33,272 bases of DNA. Origin: Nitrosomonadales bacterium (GTDB lineage: Bacteria > Pseudomonadota > Gammaproteobacteria > Burkholderiales > Gallionellaceae). The stretch is taken from contig JAHFQY010000026.1 of assembly GCA_023259065.1 (NCBI GenBank), positions 1 to 33,272 on the forward strand, in the 5' to 3' direction. The notes below the pieces were generated by a model. It was not told the origin of the DNA. It made no database searches and saw only the letters and a program-made list of their open reading frames with translations. A program made the translations under genes and the position numbers. This document shows positions 9,506 to 17,786 of the stretch, in pieces. Position 1 is the first letter of the stretch; the number at the start of each line of letters is the position of its first letter.

Positions 9506-11026
9506 ATGCAATGGGAAATCGTAATCGGGCTGGAAGTGCATGCCCAGCTCTCCACTAAAAGCAAAATATTTTCCGCTGCTTCTACCGCTTTTGGCGCGGA
9601 GCCGAATACGCAGGCCGATGCGGTGAGTCTGGCGCTGCCCGGCGTGCTACCGGTGTTGAACAAGGGGGCAGTAGAGCGCGCCATCAAATTCGGCCTGGCT
9701 ACCGGCGCGCACATCGCGCCGCGCTCGGTGTTTGCGCGCAAGAATTATTTCTACCCCGACCTGCCCAAGGGCTACCAGATCAGCCAGATGGATTTGCCGG
9801 TGGTGGGGCAGGGCGCGTTGACCATACAGGTGCCCGCGGTTGGCAAGGCAGAACCCTATGAAAAAGTGGTGCGCCTGACCCGTGCGCATCTGGAAGAGGA
9901 TGCGGGCAAATCGCTGCACGAAGATTTTCACGGCATGACAGGCATAGACCTCAACCGCGCCGGCACGCCGCTGCTGGAGATCGTGTCCGAGCCGGACATG
10001 TGTTCCGCTGCGGAAGCGATTGCCTATGCCAAGACCCTGCACACGCTGGTGCGCTGGATAGGCATCTGCGACGGCAATATGCAGGAAGGCTCGTTCCGCT
10101 GCGACGTCAACGTGTCGGTGCGCAAACCCGGTGGCGAGCTGGGCACGCGCCGCGAGATCAAGAACCTGAACTCGTTCAAGTTCATGCAGCAGGCCATCGA
10201 CTACGAAGTGCAGTGGCAGATCGACACCATAGAAAACGGCGGCAAGGTGCAGCAAGCCACCGTACTGTTTAACCCCGACACCGGCGAAACCCGCGCCATG
10301 CGCAGCAAGGAAGACGCGCACGACTACCGCTACTTCCCCGACCCCGACCTGCTGCCTTTGGTGATCGGCAAGGAGTGGGTAGAGCAGTTGCGCGCCACCA
10401 TGCCCGAGCTGCCGCAGGCCAAGCAGGTGCGCTATGTGCAAGACCTTGGGCTGTCAGCCTATGACGCCGCAACATTGACCGCTTCGCGCGAAATGGCGGA
10501 CTTTTTTGAAGCAACATTAGCGGCTATAAACCCCTCCCCATCCCTCCCCTTGTCAGGGGAGGGTGCTGCCGTCTCCTCCCCTGTTAAGGGGAGGCTGGGA
10601 GGGGTTGACGCCAAGCTCTGCGCCAACTGGATCATCGGCGAAGTGAGCGCACAACTTAACCGCGACAATCTGGAAATGAATCAGTGCCCCATCACTTCGC
10701 AGCAACTGGGCGGCATGCTCGCGCGCATAGCTGATGGCACCATCTCCAACTCCGGCGCCAAGGAAGTGTTCCGCGCCATGTGGAGTGAGGGCGGCAGTGC
10801 CGATGCCATCATCGAGGCCAAGGGTTTGAAGCAGGTGTCCGACACGGGCGCGCTGGAAGCCATGGTGGACGAGATCATGGCTGCCAATGCAGACAAGGTG
10901 GCCGAGTATCGCAGTGGTAAGGACAAACTGTTCGGCTTCTTCGTCGGCCTGGCCATGAAGGCCAGCAAGGGCAAGGCCAACCCGGCGCAGATGAACGAGA
11001 TTTTGAAGAGGAAGCTGGCGGGTTGA
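9506..11026 (+). CDS. gatB: GatB, Asp/Glu-tRNA amidotransferase subunit B, with repeat-encoded insertion
   Basis: GatB activates the aminoacyl-tRNA carboxyl group and transfers ammonia to it. The N-terminal cradle domain has the expected start ([13 protein letters not shown]) and conserved motifs such as LPKGYQISQ and [15 protein letters not shown]. The helical and YqeY-like tail domains follow (NWIIGEVS to the C terminus). At 506 residues it is longer than the usual 475-485. The excess is residues 342-367, encoded exactly by a 78-bp palindromic element, between the helix ending [12 protein letters not shown] and [12 protein letters not shown]. Removing it leaves 480 residues. The frame is preserved, so the protein is probably functional. 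GAGGAG lies seven bases before the ATG. Confidence 0.97.
   Translation: MQWEIVIGLEVHAQLSTKSKIFSAASTAFGAEPNTQADAVSLALPGVLPVLNKGAVERAIKFGLATGAHIAPRSVFARKNYFYPDLPKGYQISQMDLPVVGQGALTIQVPAVGKAEPYEKVVRLTRAHLEEDAGKSLHEDFHGMTGIDLNRAGTPLLEIVSEPDMCSAAEAIAYAKTLHTLVRWIGICDGNMQEGSFRCDVNVSVRKPGGELGTRREIKNLNSFKFMQQAIDYEVQWQIDTIENGGKVQQATVLFNPDTGETRAMRSKEDAHDYRYFPDPDLLPLVIGKEWVEQLRATMPELPQAKQVRYVQDLGLSAYDAATLTASREMADFFEATLAAINPSPSLPLSGEGAAVSSPVKGRLGGVDAKLCANWIIGEVSAQLNRDNLEMNQCPITSQQLGGMLARIADGTISNSGAKEVFRAMWSEGGSADAIIEAKGLKQVSDTGALEAMVDEIMAANADKVAEYRSGKDKLFGFFVGLAMKASKGKANPAQMNEILKRKLAG
10529..10606 (+). repeat. Palindromic paired-hairpin element inside gatB
   Basis: This 78-bp element runs from AACCCCTCCCC to GGGAGGGGTT. 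It contains two hairpins (CTCCCCTTGTCAGGGGAG and CTCCCCTGTTAAGGGGAG) and outer complementary arms (10529-10561 with 10576-10606). It begins on a codon boundary and is exactly 26 codons long, adding 26 residues without stops. It is the same family as 209-285 and 32051-32125. Confidence 0.85.
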
Positions 11027-11033
11027 TTCAAGA

Positions 11034-11091
11034 CTGGCAAGTTCCAGTTTCATGCCGGAGTGCAACTTGCGGCATGAAACTGGAACGCCAG
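11034..11091. terminator. Long hairpin between convergent gatB and lipoprotein gene
   Basis: GTTCCAGTTTCATGCC (11041-11056) pairs perfectly with 11071-11086 across a 14-nt loop. The stem continues with CTGGC (11034-11038) and GCCAG (11087-11091) past a two-base bulge. It sits between the 3' ends of two converging genes, where a bidirectional terminator would be expected. Neither strand has a proper U-tract, so it could instead be a mobile hairpin or an mRNA 3'-end protector. Confidence 0.5.
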
Positions 11092-11099
11092 CTTGTTAG

Positions 11100-11534
11100 C
11101 TATTTGGTTGCAGCCAGGTTTGTCTCAAGCACACCTTTCTTGCCCTCTGCCTCATCTACGAGGTGGAGTTTGGTGCGTGCGTACAAGACCCCCATTTTGA
11201 CTTCCTGCCAGATGTAACTCAGCTTTCCTGGCTTGGCATCGATTTCAACGGAGTCGGAATTCTCGGCCTTGGATGTGACTGTGTGTTTTCCTGGCGTGAC
11301 TTCTTTGTACAAATATGTGTTGGCCACGGTTTGGCCAATTGCTTGTCCATCGAGCTCGACATCCATCTTGACTGCACCCCCCATAGATTCGTTGCGATAG
11401 ATATAAACACCGGCCTTGCTTGCCGGAACGGTAAATGTTTTCAGTTCGGCATCCCGCTTGGGGTCACCCATAGGCACGGATGCGCAACCAACAAGGCTGG
11501 CAGCAATGAGTGCTGTAATGAACAACTTTTGCAT
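11100..11534 (-). CDS. DUF2846-type lipoprotein
   Basis: The 144-residue protein has a lipoprotein signal ending in LVGC (Cys17), so it is probably anchored in the outer or inner membrane. The body resembles DUF2846 proteins: GVYIYRNE, KMDVELDGQ, a YLYKEVTPGKHTVTSKAEN stretch and a WQEVKMGV-like segment are typical. No enzymatic motif is visible and the function is unknown. AGGAGA lies six bases before the ATG. It is convergent with gatB and separated by 170 bp from the upstream SDR gene, so it is probably transcribed alone. It is more AT-rich than gatB. Confidence 0.8.
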   Translation of the reverse strand: MQKLFITALIAASLVGCASVPMGDPKRDAELKTFTVPASKAGVYIYRNESMGGAVKMDVELDGQAIGQTVANTYLYKEVTPGKHTVTSKAENSDSVEIDAKPGKLSYIWQEVKMGVLYARTKLHLVDEAEGKKGVLETNLAATK

Positions 11535-11704
11535 AAAAATCTCCTGATATTGGTAATGGAAATATTTGCCGGGTAATCAGGTTGCAGAAAACATATCAAC
11601 CTCTGCGCATCGTGCCGCGATCCAAAATAAATATCAACTGCAAGCTGGCACGTCACGCAGTCTGAGCATCAAGCGTAAGCATGGTTCAATTGGCAGAATT
11701 CTGA

Positions 11705-12469
11705 TCAAATAAAAGTTCTCGGCTTATGCGGCGCCTTGTTGAACGCCCAGTCATACAGCCAGTTCGGCAGCAGCTTCATCAACCTCCCCACCAGTCCCAT
11801 CTGCCACGGCACCACCGCAAACGAGCTGCCGCGATCGATGACCCTCGCCATGCGGCGGGCGGCGTCATCCACTTCGAGGATGAAGGGCATGATGTAGGTG
11901 TTGATGCCGGTCATCGGGGTCTTGATGTAGCCGGGGCAGATGGTCACCACCTTGATGCCGTCGTCGCGCAGTTCCACGCGCAGGCTTTCCAGATAGGAGA
12001 TGGCGGCGGCCTTGGAGGCGGAATAGGCTTCCGAGCCGGGCAGGCCGCGGAAGCCGGCCACGCTGGCGATACCGACCAGACGGCCTTTGCCGGCCGCGCG
12101 CATGGGGGCAATAAAGGGCTGGAAAGTTTTCACCATGCCCATCACGTTGATGTCCATCACCTGCTGGAACGCCTGCACATCTTCGGCGTGCTCGGTGAGG
12201 GTGCCGCGGCTGACGCCGGCGTTGGCGATTACGATATCCGGTACACCGGCCTTGGCAATGAAGTCCAGAGCTGCCGCCTGAATGGCAGTGGCATCGCGCA
12301 CATCCAGTGCGTAGCAATGAACCTGATGAGGGAATTGTTGTGACAGGGCGTGCAGCAATTCGGCGCGACGGGCAAATGCCGCAACCAGCGCCCCCTGGCG
12401 CAGGTAATGCTGCGCCAGCGCCAGGCCGATGCCGCTGGACGCGCCGCTAATGACGACGCGCAGCGCCAT
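11705..12469 (-). CDS. SDR family NAD(P)-dependent oxidoreductase
   Basis: This is a classical short-chain dehydrogenase of 254 residues. It has a Rossmann nucleotide-binding motif GASSGIG (9-15), an ANAG motif, a catalytic Ser in the GIASVAG region and YSASK (Tyr-x-x-x-Lys). The substrate cannot be told from the sequence. The C-terminal part carries hydrophobic segments that may associate with membrane. Its ATG overlaps the dsbA stop by one base (TAATG), so it is translationally coupled to dsbA and is the last gene of the argS run. Confidence 0.9.
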   Translation of the reverse strand: MALRVVISGASSGIGLALAQHYLRQGALVAAFARRAELLHALSQQFPHQVHCYALDVRDATAIQAAALDFIAKAGVPDIVIANAGVSRGTLTEHAEDVQAFQQVMDINVMGMVKTFQPFIAPMRAAGKGRLVGIASVAGFRGLPGSEAYSASKAAAISYLESLRVELRDDGIKVVTICPGYIKTPMTGINTYIMPFILEVDDAARRMARVIDRGSSFAVVPWQMGLVGRLMKLLPNWLYDWAFNKAPHKPRTFI

Positions 12470-13095
12470 TACTGCATGCCTGAACGGCGTTCCTTGCGGA
12501 CCATGTCGATCAGCTCATTGAGCATTTTGATGGTGTCTGCGGGCTGCAAGCCGGTGATCATGTATTTGCCGTCCACGATCAGTGTGGGGGTGCCGCGGAT
12601 GGCGTAGCTTTGTGACATCTGCTTGCTGCGCATCACCTTGGTTTGCACGCTGAACGATAGGTAGTTGTCTGCAAAGACCTTGCTGTCCACGCCATGTTTC
12701 GCCACGAATACGGAAATTTTTGCCAGGTCGCCCAAGTCGACATTGTTGACGTTCCAGGCGGTAAACAGCGGATCATGCAACTGCTTCTGCTTGCCCATCA
12801 GCTCCAGTGCGTAGTAAGTGTTGGCCATGGGTTCCCAGGACGGGTTGAAGATGGTGGGCACATACTCCAGCATCACATCCTTGGGCATTTTTTTTTCCCA
12901 TTCGCTCAGCAGCGGGTGCAGGTGGTAGCAGTGCGAACAGCCGTAGAAGAAAAACTCCAGCACTTCAATCTTGTTGCCGCTGTGGGTGGGCTGTGGCGGT
13001 TGAACCAGTTTGTAATCGTGATTCATCGTGGCCGCAAAAGCCTGGGTGGTAAACAGCAAAACCAATAGCACGAAAACCTGTTTGATCAATTTCAC
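12469..13095 (-). CDS. dsbA: DsbA-type periplasmic thiol:disulfide oxidoreductase
   Basis: DsbA introduces disulfides into exported proteins. The 208-residue protein has a Sec signal (cleavage near AFA-A, about residue 21). A thioredoxin fold with inserted helical domain follows. The active site is C53-S-H-C56, and the cis-proline loop is in IRGTPTLIV. The usual DsbA dipeptide is Pro-His; Ser-His here may shift the redox potential. No dsbB is visible in the window. It lies 33 nt downstream of the SPOR gene and is coupled to the SDR gene. Confidence 0.93.
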   Translation of the reverse strand: MKLIKQVFVLLVLLFTTQAFAATMNHDYKLVQPPQPTHSGNKIEVLEFFFYGCSHCYHLHPLLSEWEKKMPKDVMLEYVPTIFNPSWEPMANTYYALELMGKQKQLHDPLFTAWNVNNVDLGDLAKISVFVAKHGVDSKVFADNYLSFSVQTKVMRSKQMSQSYAIRGTPTLIVDGKYMITGLQPADTIKMLNELIDMVRKERRSGMQ

Positions 13096-13128
13096 GTTGT
13101 CTCTCCGAATGTTAAAAGTGGTCAGAAA

Positions 13129-13755
13129 TTATTGCGCACGTATTGGAGCAGCATTGATGCCGTTTTGTTTCAACGTATTCAATGCGGCATTCATTTCGTC
13201 TGCGCCGTGGTAAGGGCCCAGGCGCACGCGGTACCACGTGCCCTTGTCGGGGATGCTGGCCGGCTGCACATTGGCTTCCATGCCCATAAGCGCAAGTTTC
13301 GCCTTCACTTTCTCGGCGTCGTCGGGGTTGGGGAAAGACCCTGCCTGCAAGAAGTAGGTGGCCTTGGCGGCAGTATTATCCGCTGGTTTGCTTGGTGTAA
13401 CCGCTGAGGCCGTGGGGTGTGGCGCAGGGGCAGGTTTGGCTATTGGAGCTGCGGGTTTTTCCACTTTCCTGGGTTTGCTGTTGTCCGGCTTGTCGGTGAG
13501 CTCCTTGTAGAACTCGAAACGTGCCTTGTCATCGCCGGGGGCGGCCGGTTTTGTGGCGGAGGCAGGCTTTTTATCGGGCTCTGGCACGACTTTGGGCGGC
13601 TCTTTGGGTGCCAGGCTGACCGGCGTTTTCTTCACGACCAGATAGGCGATGCCGCCGGCAATGGCCAGGCCCATTACGATGCCCAGCATGATGGCAGCAA
13701 AGACCGGGAAGCCTCCGCTGCTTCCGCCGTTGGAGCGAGAACTGTTTTTGCTCAT
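13129..13755 (-). CDS. FtsN-like SPOR-domain membrane protein
   Basis: The 208-residue bitopic protein has a Ser/Gly-rich cytoplasmic tail and one TM helix (about 17-41). A long Pro/Lys/Ala-rich periplasmic linker leads to a C-terminal SPOR domain (about 132-208; TYFLQAGSF, WYRVRLGPY). SPOR domains bind denuded septal glycans. In betaproteobacteria a gene of this layout commonly follows argS and is annotated as FtsN-like. A divisome role is inferred from architecture only. Its start follows a nested palindromic repeat. Confidence 0.85.
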   Translation of the reverse strand: MSKNSSRSNGGSSGGFPVFAAIMLGIVMGLAIAGGIAYLVVKKTPVSLAPKEPPKVVPEPDKKPASATKPAAPGDDKARFEFYKELTDKPDNSKPRKVEKPAAPIAKPAPAPHPTASAVTPSKPADNTAAKATYFLQAGSFPNPDDAEKVKAKLALMGMEANVQPASIPDKGTWYRVRLGPYHGADEMNAALNTLKQNGINAAPIRAQ

Positions 13756-13783
13756 ACCATTCCCTCTAAAAATTTTCCTTCCC

Positions 13784-13921
13784 GTAGGTTGGGTTAGGTG
13801 CAGCCGTAACCCAACATGTAACTACACAATGATGTTGGGTTACACCAAAGGTACACAATTTTCTATGCCACTTCGTAGCATGAAAAATTGTCAGCGCGAT
13901 GAAGCCGCTAACCCAACCTAC
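13784..13921. repeat. Nested palindromic element between argS and the SPOR gene
   Basis: The outer arms GTAGGTTGGGTTA (13784-13796) and TAACCCAACCTAC (13909-13921) are perfect 13-bp inverted repeats. Inside is a second pair, GTAACCCAACAT (13806-13817) with ATGTTGGGTTAC (13832-13843). A third is ACAATTTT (13855-13862) with AAAATTGT (13884-13891). The outer right arm contains the argS stop codon (TAG on the minus strand). It has the shape of a small non-autonomous mobile element. Confidence 0.7.
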
Positions 13922-15600
13922 ATTTTTTCCGGTGCGCTGACGCCCAGCAGCGCCAGGCCATTGCGCATCACCTGGGCCGCAGCTGCAATCAGAGCCAGAC
14001 GCGCACGCTTGACCGCCTCGTCATCCACCAGAAAGCGCGAGGCATTATAGTAGCTGTGAAAATCGGCGGCCAACTCTTTCAGATAAAACGCAATCAGGTG
14101 CGGCGCCAGGTCTTCAGCCGCCGTTTCTATCACCTGCGGATAGTCGATCAGGCGCTGCAGCAGCGTGGTTTCGTAGTCGCTGTTCAACAGGCTGACATCC
14201 GCCTGGTGCAGGCTGGTGTGGTCGCCTTCCCACTGTGACAGCACGCTGTGCACGCGCGCATGGGCGTACTGGATGTAGTACACCGGGTTTTCATTGCTCT
14301 GCGATTTCGCCAGGTCGATGTCGAACACCAGCTGTGAATCGGGGTGGCGCGCGGCGAGGAAGAAGCGCGTGGCGTCGCAGCCCACTTCATCAATCAGGTC
14401 GCGCAGGGTGACGTAGCTGCCCGCACGCTTGGAGATTTTCACCTCCTCGCCGTTGCGCAGCACGGTCACCATCTGGTGCAGCACATAGTCCGGCCAGCCC
14501 TTGGGGATGCCGGCATCCAGCGCCTGCAGGCCGGCCCTGACGCGGGTGATGGTGCTGTGATGGTCGGCGCCCTGCTCGTTGATGACGCGGGCAAAGCCGC
14601 GCCGCCACTTATCCAGGTGGTAGGCAACGTCGGGCACGAAATAGGTATAGCCGCCGTCGCTCTTGCGCATCACGCGGTCCTTGTCGTCGCCAAAATCGGT
14701 GGTGCGCAGCCACAGCGCGGCATCCTGCTCGTAGGTATGGCCGCTGGCAATCAGCTTGTTGACCGCTTCTTCCACCTTGCCGTCGGTATACAGGGCGGAC
14801 TCCAGCGAGAACACGTCGAACTCCACCTTGAATGCGCGCAGATCCAGATCCTGTTCGCGGCGCAGATAGGCGACGGCAAAGTGGCGGATGGCTTCGGCAT
14901 CATGAATGTCGCCCGAGGCTTTTACATGCTGGTCGTCGGCCTCCACGGTTTCCTTGGCCATGTAGGCGCGGGCCACGTCGAGGATGTAATCGCCACGGTA
15001 GCCGGATTCAGGCCAGGACGGGTCATCCGGTGTGACGCCCTTGCAGCGCAATTGCACCGACAGCGTCAGGTTGTCGATCTGCGCACCCGCGTCGTTGTAG
15101 TAAAACTCGCGCGTCACATTCCAGCCCGCCGCATGCAGCAGGTTGCACAGGCAATCGCCCACCGCCGCGCCGCGGCCGTGGCCCACATGCAGCGGGCCAG
15201 TTGGGTTGGCGGAAACGAATTCCACGCCCACCTTGCGCCCGCCACCTGTGTGAACGTGGCCGTAGCCCGCCCCCGCGTGCAGCACGGCATGCACCACGGC
15301 CTGCTTGGCTGCGGTGGTGATGAATACATTGATAAAGCCGGCGCCGGCGATCTCGACCTTTTCGACGACCTCGGAGGCGGGCAGCGCGGCAATCAGGGCC
15401 TGCGCAATTTCGCGCGGGGGGCGGCGCAGCGGCTTGGCCAGCTGCATCGCCAGGTTGCAGGCATAGTCACCATGCTGCGCCTGCTTGGGGCGCTCGATCA
15501 GCACGGAAAGCTGCGCGGCGTGTTCAGGGGAAACCGTGCTCAAGGCCTGGGCAAACAGTTCGGCGAGATGGATTTTGAAATTGGAAACAGCAACAGTCAT
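13918..15600 (-). CDS. argS: Arginyl-tRNA synthetase
   Basis: This class I aminoacyl-tRNA synthetase charges tRNA(Arg). The 560-residue protein has an N-terminal tRNA-recognition domain and the HIGH-type motif HVGH (138-141, in [14 protein letters not shown]). A KMSKS-like loop KISKR lies near residue 385, and a helical anticodon-binding domain ends in the typical LGVSAPEKM. The ATG at 15600 is preferred; a GTG directly before it is also possible with GAAGG upstream. The stop codon lies within a palindromic repeat, just past the normal family C terminus. Confidence 0.97.
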   Translation of the reverse strand: MTVAVSNFKIHLAELFAQALSTVSPEHAAQLSVLIERPKQAQHGDYACNLAMQLAKPLRRPPREIAQALIAALPASEVVEKVEIAGAGFINVFITTAAKQAVVHAVLHAGAGYGHVHTGGGRKVGVEFVSANPTGPLHVGHGRGAAVGDCLCNLLHAAGWNVTREFYYNDAGAQIDNLTLSVQLRCKGVTPDDPSWPESGYRGDYILDVARAYMAKETVEADDQHVKASGDIHDAEAIRHFAVAYLRREQDLDLRAFKVEFDVFSLESALYTDGKVEEAVNKLIASGHTYEQDAALWLRTTDFGDDKDRVMRKSDGGYTYFVPDVAYHLDKWRRGFARVINEQGADHHSTITRVRAGLQALDAGIPKGWPDYVLHQMVTVLRNGEEVKISKRAGSYVTLRDLIDEVGCDATRFFLAARHPDSQLVFDIDLAKSQSNENPVYYIQYAHARVHSVLSQWEGDHTSLHQADVSLLNSDYETTLLQRLIDYPQVIETAAEDLAPHLIAFYLKELAADFHSYYNASRFLVDDEAVKRARLALIAAAAQVMRNGLALLGVSAPEKM

Positions 15601-15818
15601 CACTAAACACCTTCAAAAGAGGCGCGGATTATAGCATTTGGCGTGCCGCTCATAGCCACTCTGCATTATGGGCAGCAGAGGCCGGTCATGCATCTGCCGA
15701 TGATTCGGTTGATGAATGGAATAAAAGGGATATTGCTGGCGTCTTTATTAAGAGACGCTATGAGTGATAGCAACTTGGCCTACAATTCCCGTCATACCCA
15801 ATTTACGGATGACGATGG

Positions 15819-16385
15819 ATGAACAAACTTGTTTTGTGGCTGCTCCTGGGAGTTACATTGTGTCCGCTTGCAAGTTTTGCAGATACGCGGCATGACGGCG
15901 ATATCCAGGTCAAGGTGGAGGTCGATGGTGAAAACGTGAGCGTGGATGTCAGCATGCCGATTGAGGCCAACCGCGAACTGGTGTGGGCGGTGCTGACGGA
16001 TTTTTCGCATATGGCCGGCTTTATTGGCAATGTACGCGAAAGCAAAGTGATCAGCTCGCAGGGTGATGTGCTGGTGATCAGCCAGCGCGGCACGGCAAAA
16101 TATGGTCCGCTGGATTTTCCGTTTGAGACAACACGCGAAATTCGCCTGGCGCCCTGGAACAGCATTCAGTCGCGCCTGATCAGCGGTAATATGCGCAAGA
16201 TGCAGGGGCTGACCCGGCTGTTTGATAGCGGAACGGCGACCCGGCTTGAATATCATGCCGACAGCATACCGGGCACGTGGATTCCCCCCTTGCTGGGCAA
16301 AACATTTATTGCACATGAATTGCGCGAACAATTTCAGCAAATGCGCGACGAGATAATGCGCAGAAAGCAGTTGCAGGCAAAATAA
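15819..16385 (+). CDS. Secreted SRPBCC-fold (polyketide cyclase/START-like) protein
   Basis: The 188-residue protein has a clear Sec signal peptide (about 1-21, ending SFA-D) and then an SRPBCC-type domain. Diagnostic features are the early MPIEANRELVWAVLTDFSHM segment, a beta-rich middle (SQRGTAKYGPLDFPFET) and a long C-terminal helix (ELREQFQQMRDEIMRR). Such domains hold hydrophobic ligands in a deep cavity. Export to the periplasm is less common, and the ligand is unknown. A terminator-like hairpin follows, so it appears to be monocistronic. Confidence 0.8.
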   Translation: MNKLVLWLLLGVTLCPLASFADTRHDGDIQVKVEVDGENVSVDVSMPIEANRELVWAVLTDFSHMAGFIGNVRESKVISSQGDVLVISQRGTAKYGPLDFPFETTREIRLAPWNSIQSRLISGNMRKMQGLTRLFDSGTATRLEYHADSIPGTWIPPLLGKTFIAHELREQFQQMRDEIMRRKQLQAK

Positions 16386-16396
16386 AAGCTGGCTGA

Positions 16397-16425
16397 ATGC
16401 ACATTTTCAAGATGGGCATTTTTTT
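16397..16425 (+). terminator. Rho-independent terminator candidate after the SRPBCC gene
   Basis: ATGCACAT (16397-16404) pairs with ATGGGCAT (16412-16419) with one mismatch across a 7-nt loop, followed directly by a run of seven T. It starts 12 nt after the stop codon. The stem is AT-rich, so its strength is uncertain. Confidence 0.5.
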
Positions 16426-16596
16426 GTAAGATTGATGTAAGTCGGCACAGGTAGCATCGCGCCGCCAAATCCTCGGGGGAAATATGTACTCTCACGCAAT
16501 GTGGCACATTCCCTTCGTTCATTTTCCGGATGAAATGGATGGCTTGCCTGTATATTAAAGCAGCTATAAAAAAAGTTACTTTCAGGAGGAGGTGGA

Positions 16597-17658
16597 ATGA
16601 TGGCATACCCTGGTTTGCAACGAATTACCCTGCACCTTGCATTTTTTCTGCTGCTTGTTCCTGTTGTCGTTCATGCGGTAGAGACAGGGGCGCAGCCTTC
16701 AGTGGGAATAAGCCTCTCCGGTTCTGGAAGCCAGCCGCTGGCGCGGATGTACTCTCTGTGGGGCGAAAATTATGAAGCGCGTTATGGTGTGCCGGTGAGC
16801 TACAAGATCACCAATGTGGTGCAGGGTATGCTGGACCTTGAAGGCGGTAAAGCCGATTTTGCCGGCACCGAAATTCCCCAGCGCGCGGATGAATTGAAAC
16901 AAAAAGGACAATTCCAGTTTCCCACCGCACTGGTTATGTTTACCCCGGTGATCAACATAACCGGTATACACAACAACCAGATGGTGCTGGATGCGGATAC
17001 GCTGGCGGGAATTTTCCTGGGCACCATCAAGAGCTGGAATGATGAGCGCATACGCGCACTTAACCCCGGGCTCAAGCTGCCCGCTGAAGAAATCAGGACG
17101 GTGCATCGCAACACCGGCAACACCATTACCTACGCGCTGAGCAGCTACCTGAGCAGAACCAACACCGAATGGGCAAACAAGGTTGGCACCGGGTCGAAAA
17201 TAAACTGGCCAGTGGGGTACGAGACAGACACCAATGAAAACCTGATTGCCTATGTCAGGGATACGCCCAACTCCATAGGCTTTACCATGCTGGCGCTGGT
17301 GATAAAAAACCGCATGAATGTGGTGAAGATGAAAAATCGCGACGGCAATATTGTCAGCGCAAACCCGGAAGGCGCGATGGCCGCTGCAAGCAATGCCAGG
17401 TGGGATGCAAGCGACGGGTTTTACAACATCCTGATCAACATGCCGGGGGTGAACACCTGGCCCATCGTCATGACGGGCTATATCACGCTTAGAGCCCCTG
17501 CGAAAAACGCAGGGACATTGAAAGTGCTGGTGGACTTTTTTGACCGCTCGCTGAAAGCCGGGCAGCTACAGGCGGTGATGGCCGACCTGGTGCCGCTGCC
17601 CGACAGCGTGACCGGCATTATCCGGTCCGCCCTGAAAGCGCAATTGGGCAACCAGTAA
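16597..17658 (+). CDS. PstS-like periplasmic substrate-binding protein with altered phosphate loops
   Basis: The 353-residue exported protein (signal peptide to about HA-V, residues 27-28) has the PstS-type fold. The segments WNDERIRALNPGLKLP and NSIGFTML are typical of phosphate-binding PstS. The loops that hold phosphate are changed. The usual R-x-D-G-S-G-T is R171-N-T-G-N-T, the Gly-rich GSGGG loop reads NVVQGM, and the FGASD loop reads FAGTE. No pstC, pstA or pstB lies nearby. The ligand may therefore not be phosphate, or the protein may be a sensor or scavenger. GGAGGAGG precedes two adjacent ATG codons; the first is used. Confidence 0.8.
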   Translation: MMAYPGLQRITLHLAFFLLLVPVVVHAVETGAQPSVGISLSGSGSQPLARMYSLWGENYEARYGVPVSYKITNVVQGMLDLEGGKADFAGTEIPQRADELKQKGQFQFPTALVMFTPVINITGIHNNQMVLDADTLAGIFLGTIKSWNDERIRALNPGLKLPAEEIRTVHRNTGNTITYALSSYLSRTNTEWANKVGTGSKINWPVGYETDTNENLIAYVRDTPNSIGFTMLALVIKNRMNVVKMKNRDGNIVSANPEGAMAAASNARWDASDGFYNILINMPGVNTWPIVMTGYITLRAPAKNAGTLKVLVDFFDRSLKAGQLQAVMADLVPLPDSVTGIIRSALKAQLGNQ

Positions 17659-17786
17659 GCCACGGCGGGAACCTGCAGGGGCCGTCGGCAAAAGTCGTCT
17701 TGCGCGCATGGAATTGTTGGTAGTACATTGGTCTGGTTGTGCATCACTGTTGGAAGTGGACGCTAATTAAATCAGGAGATGAATTC

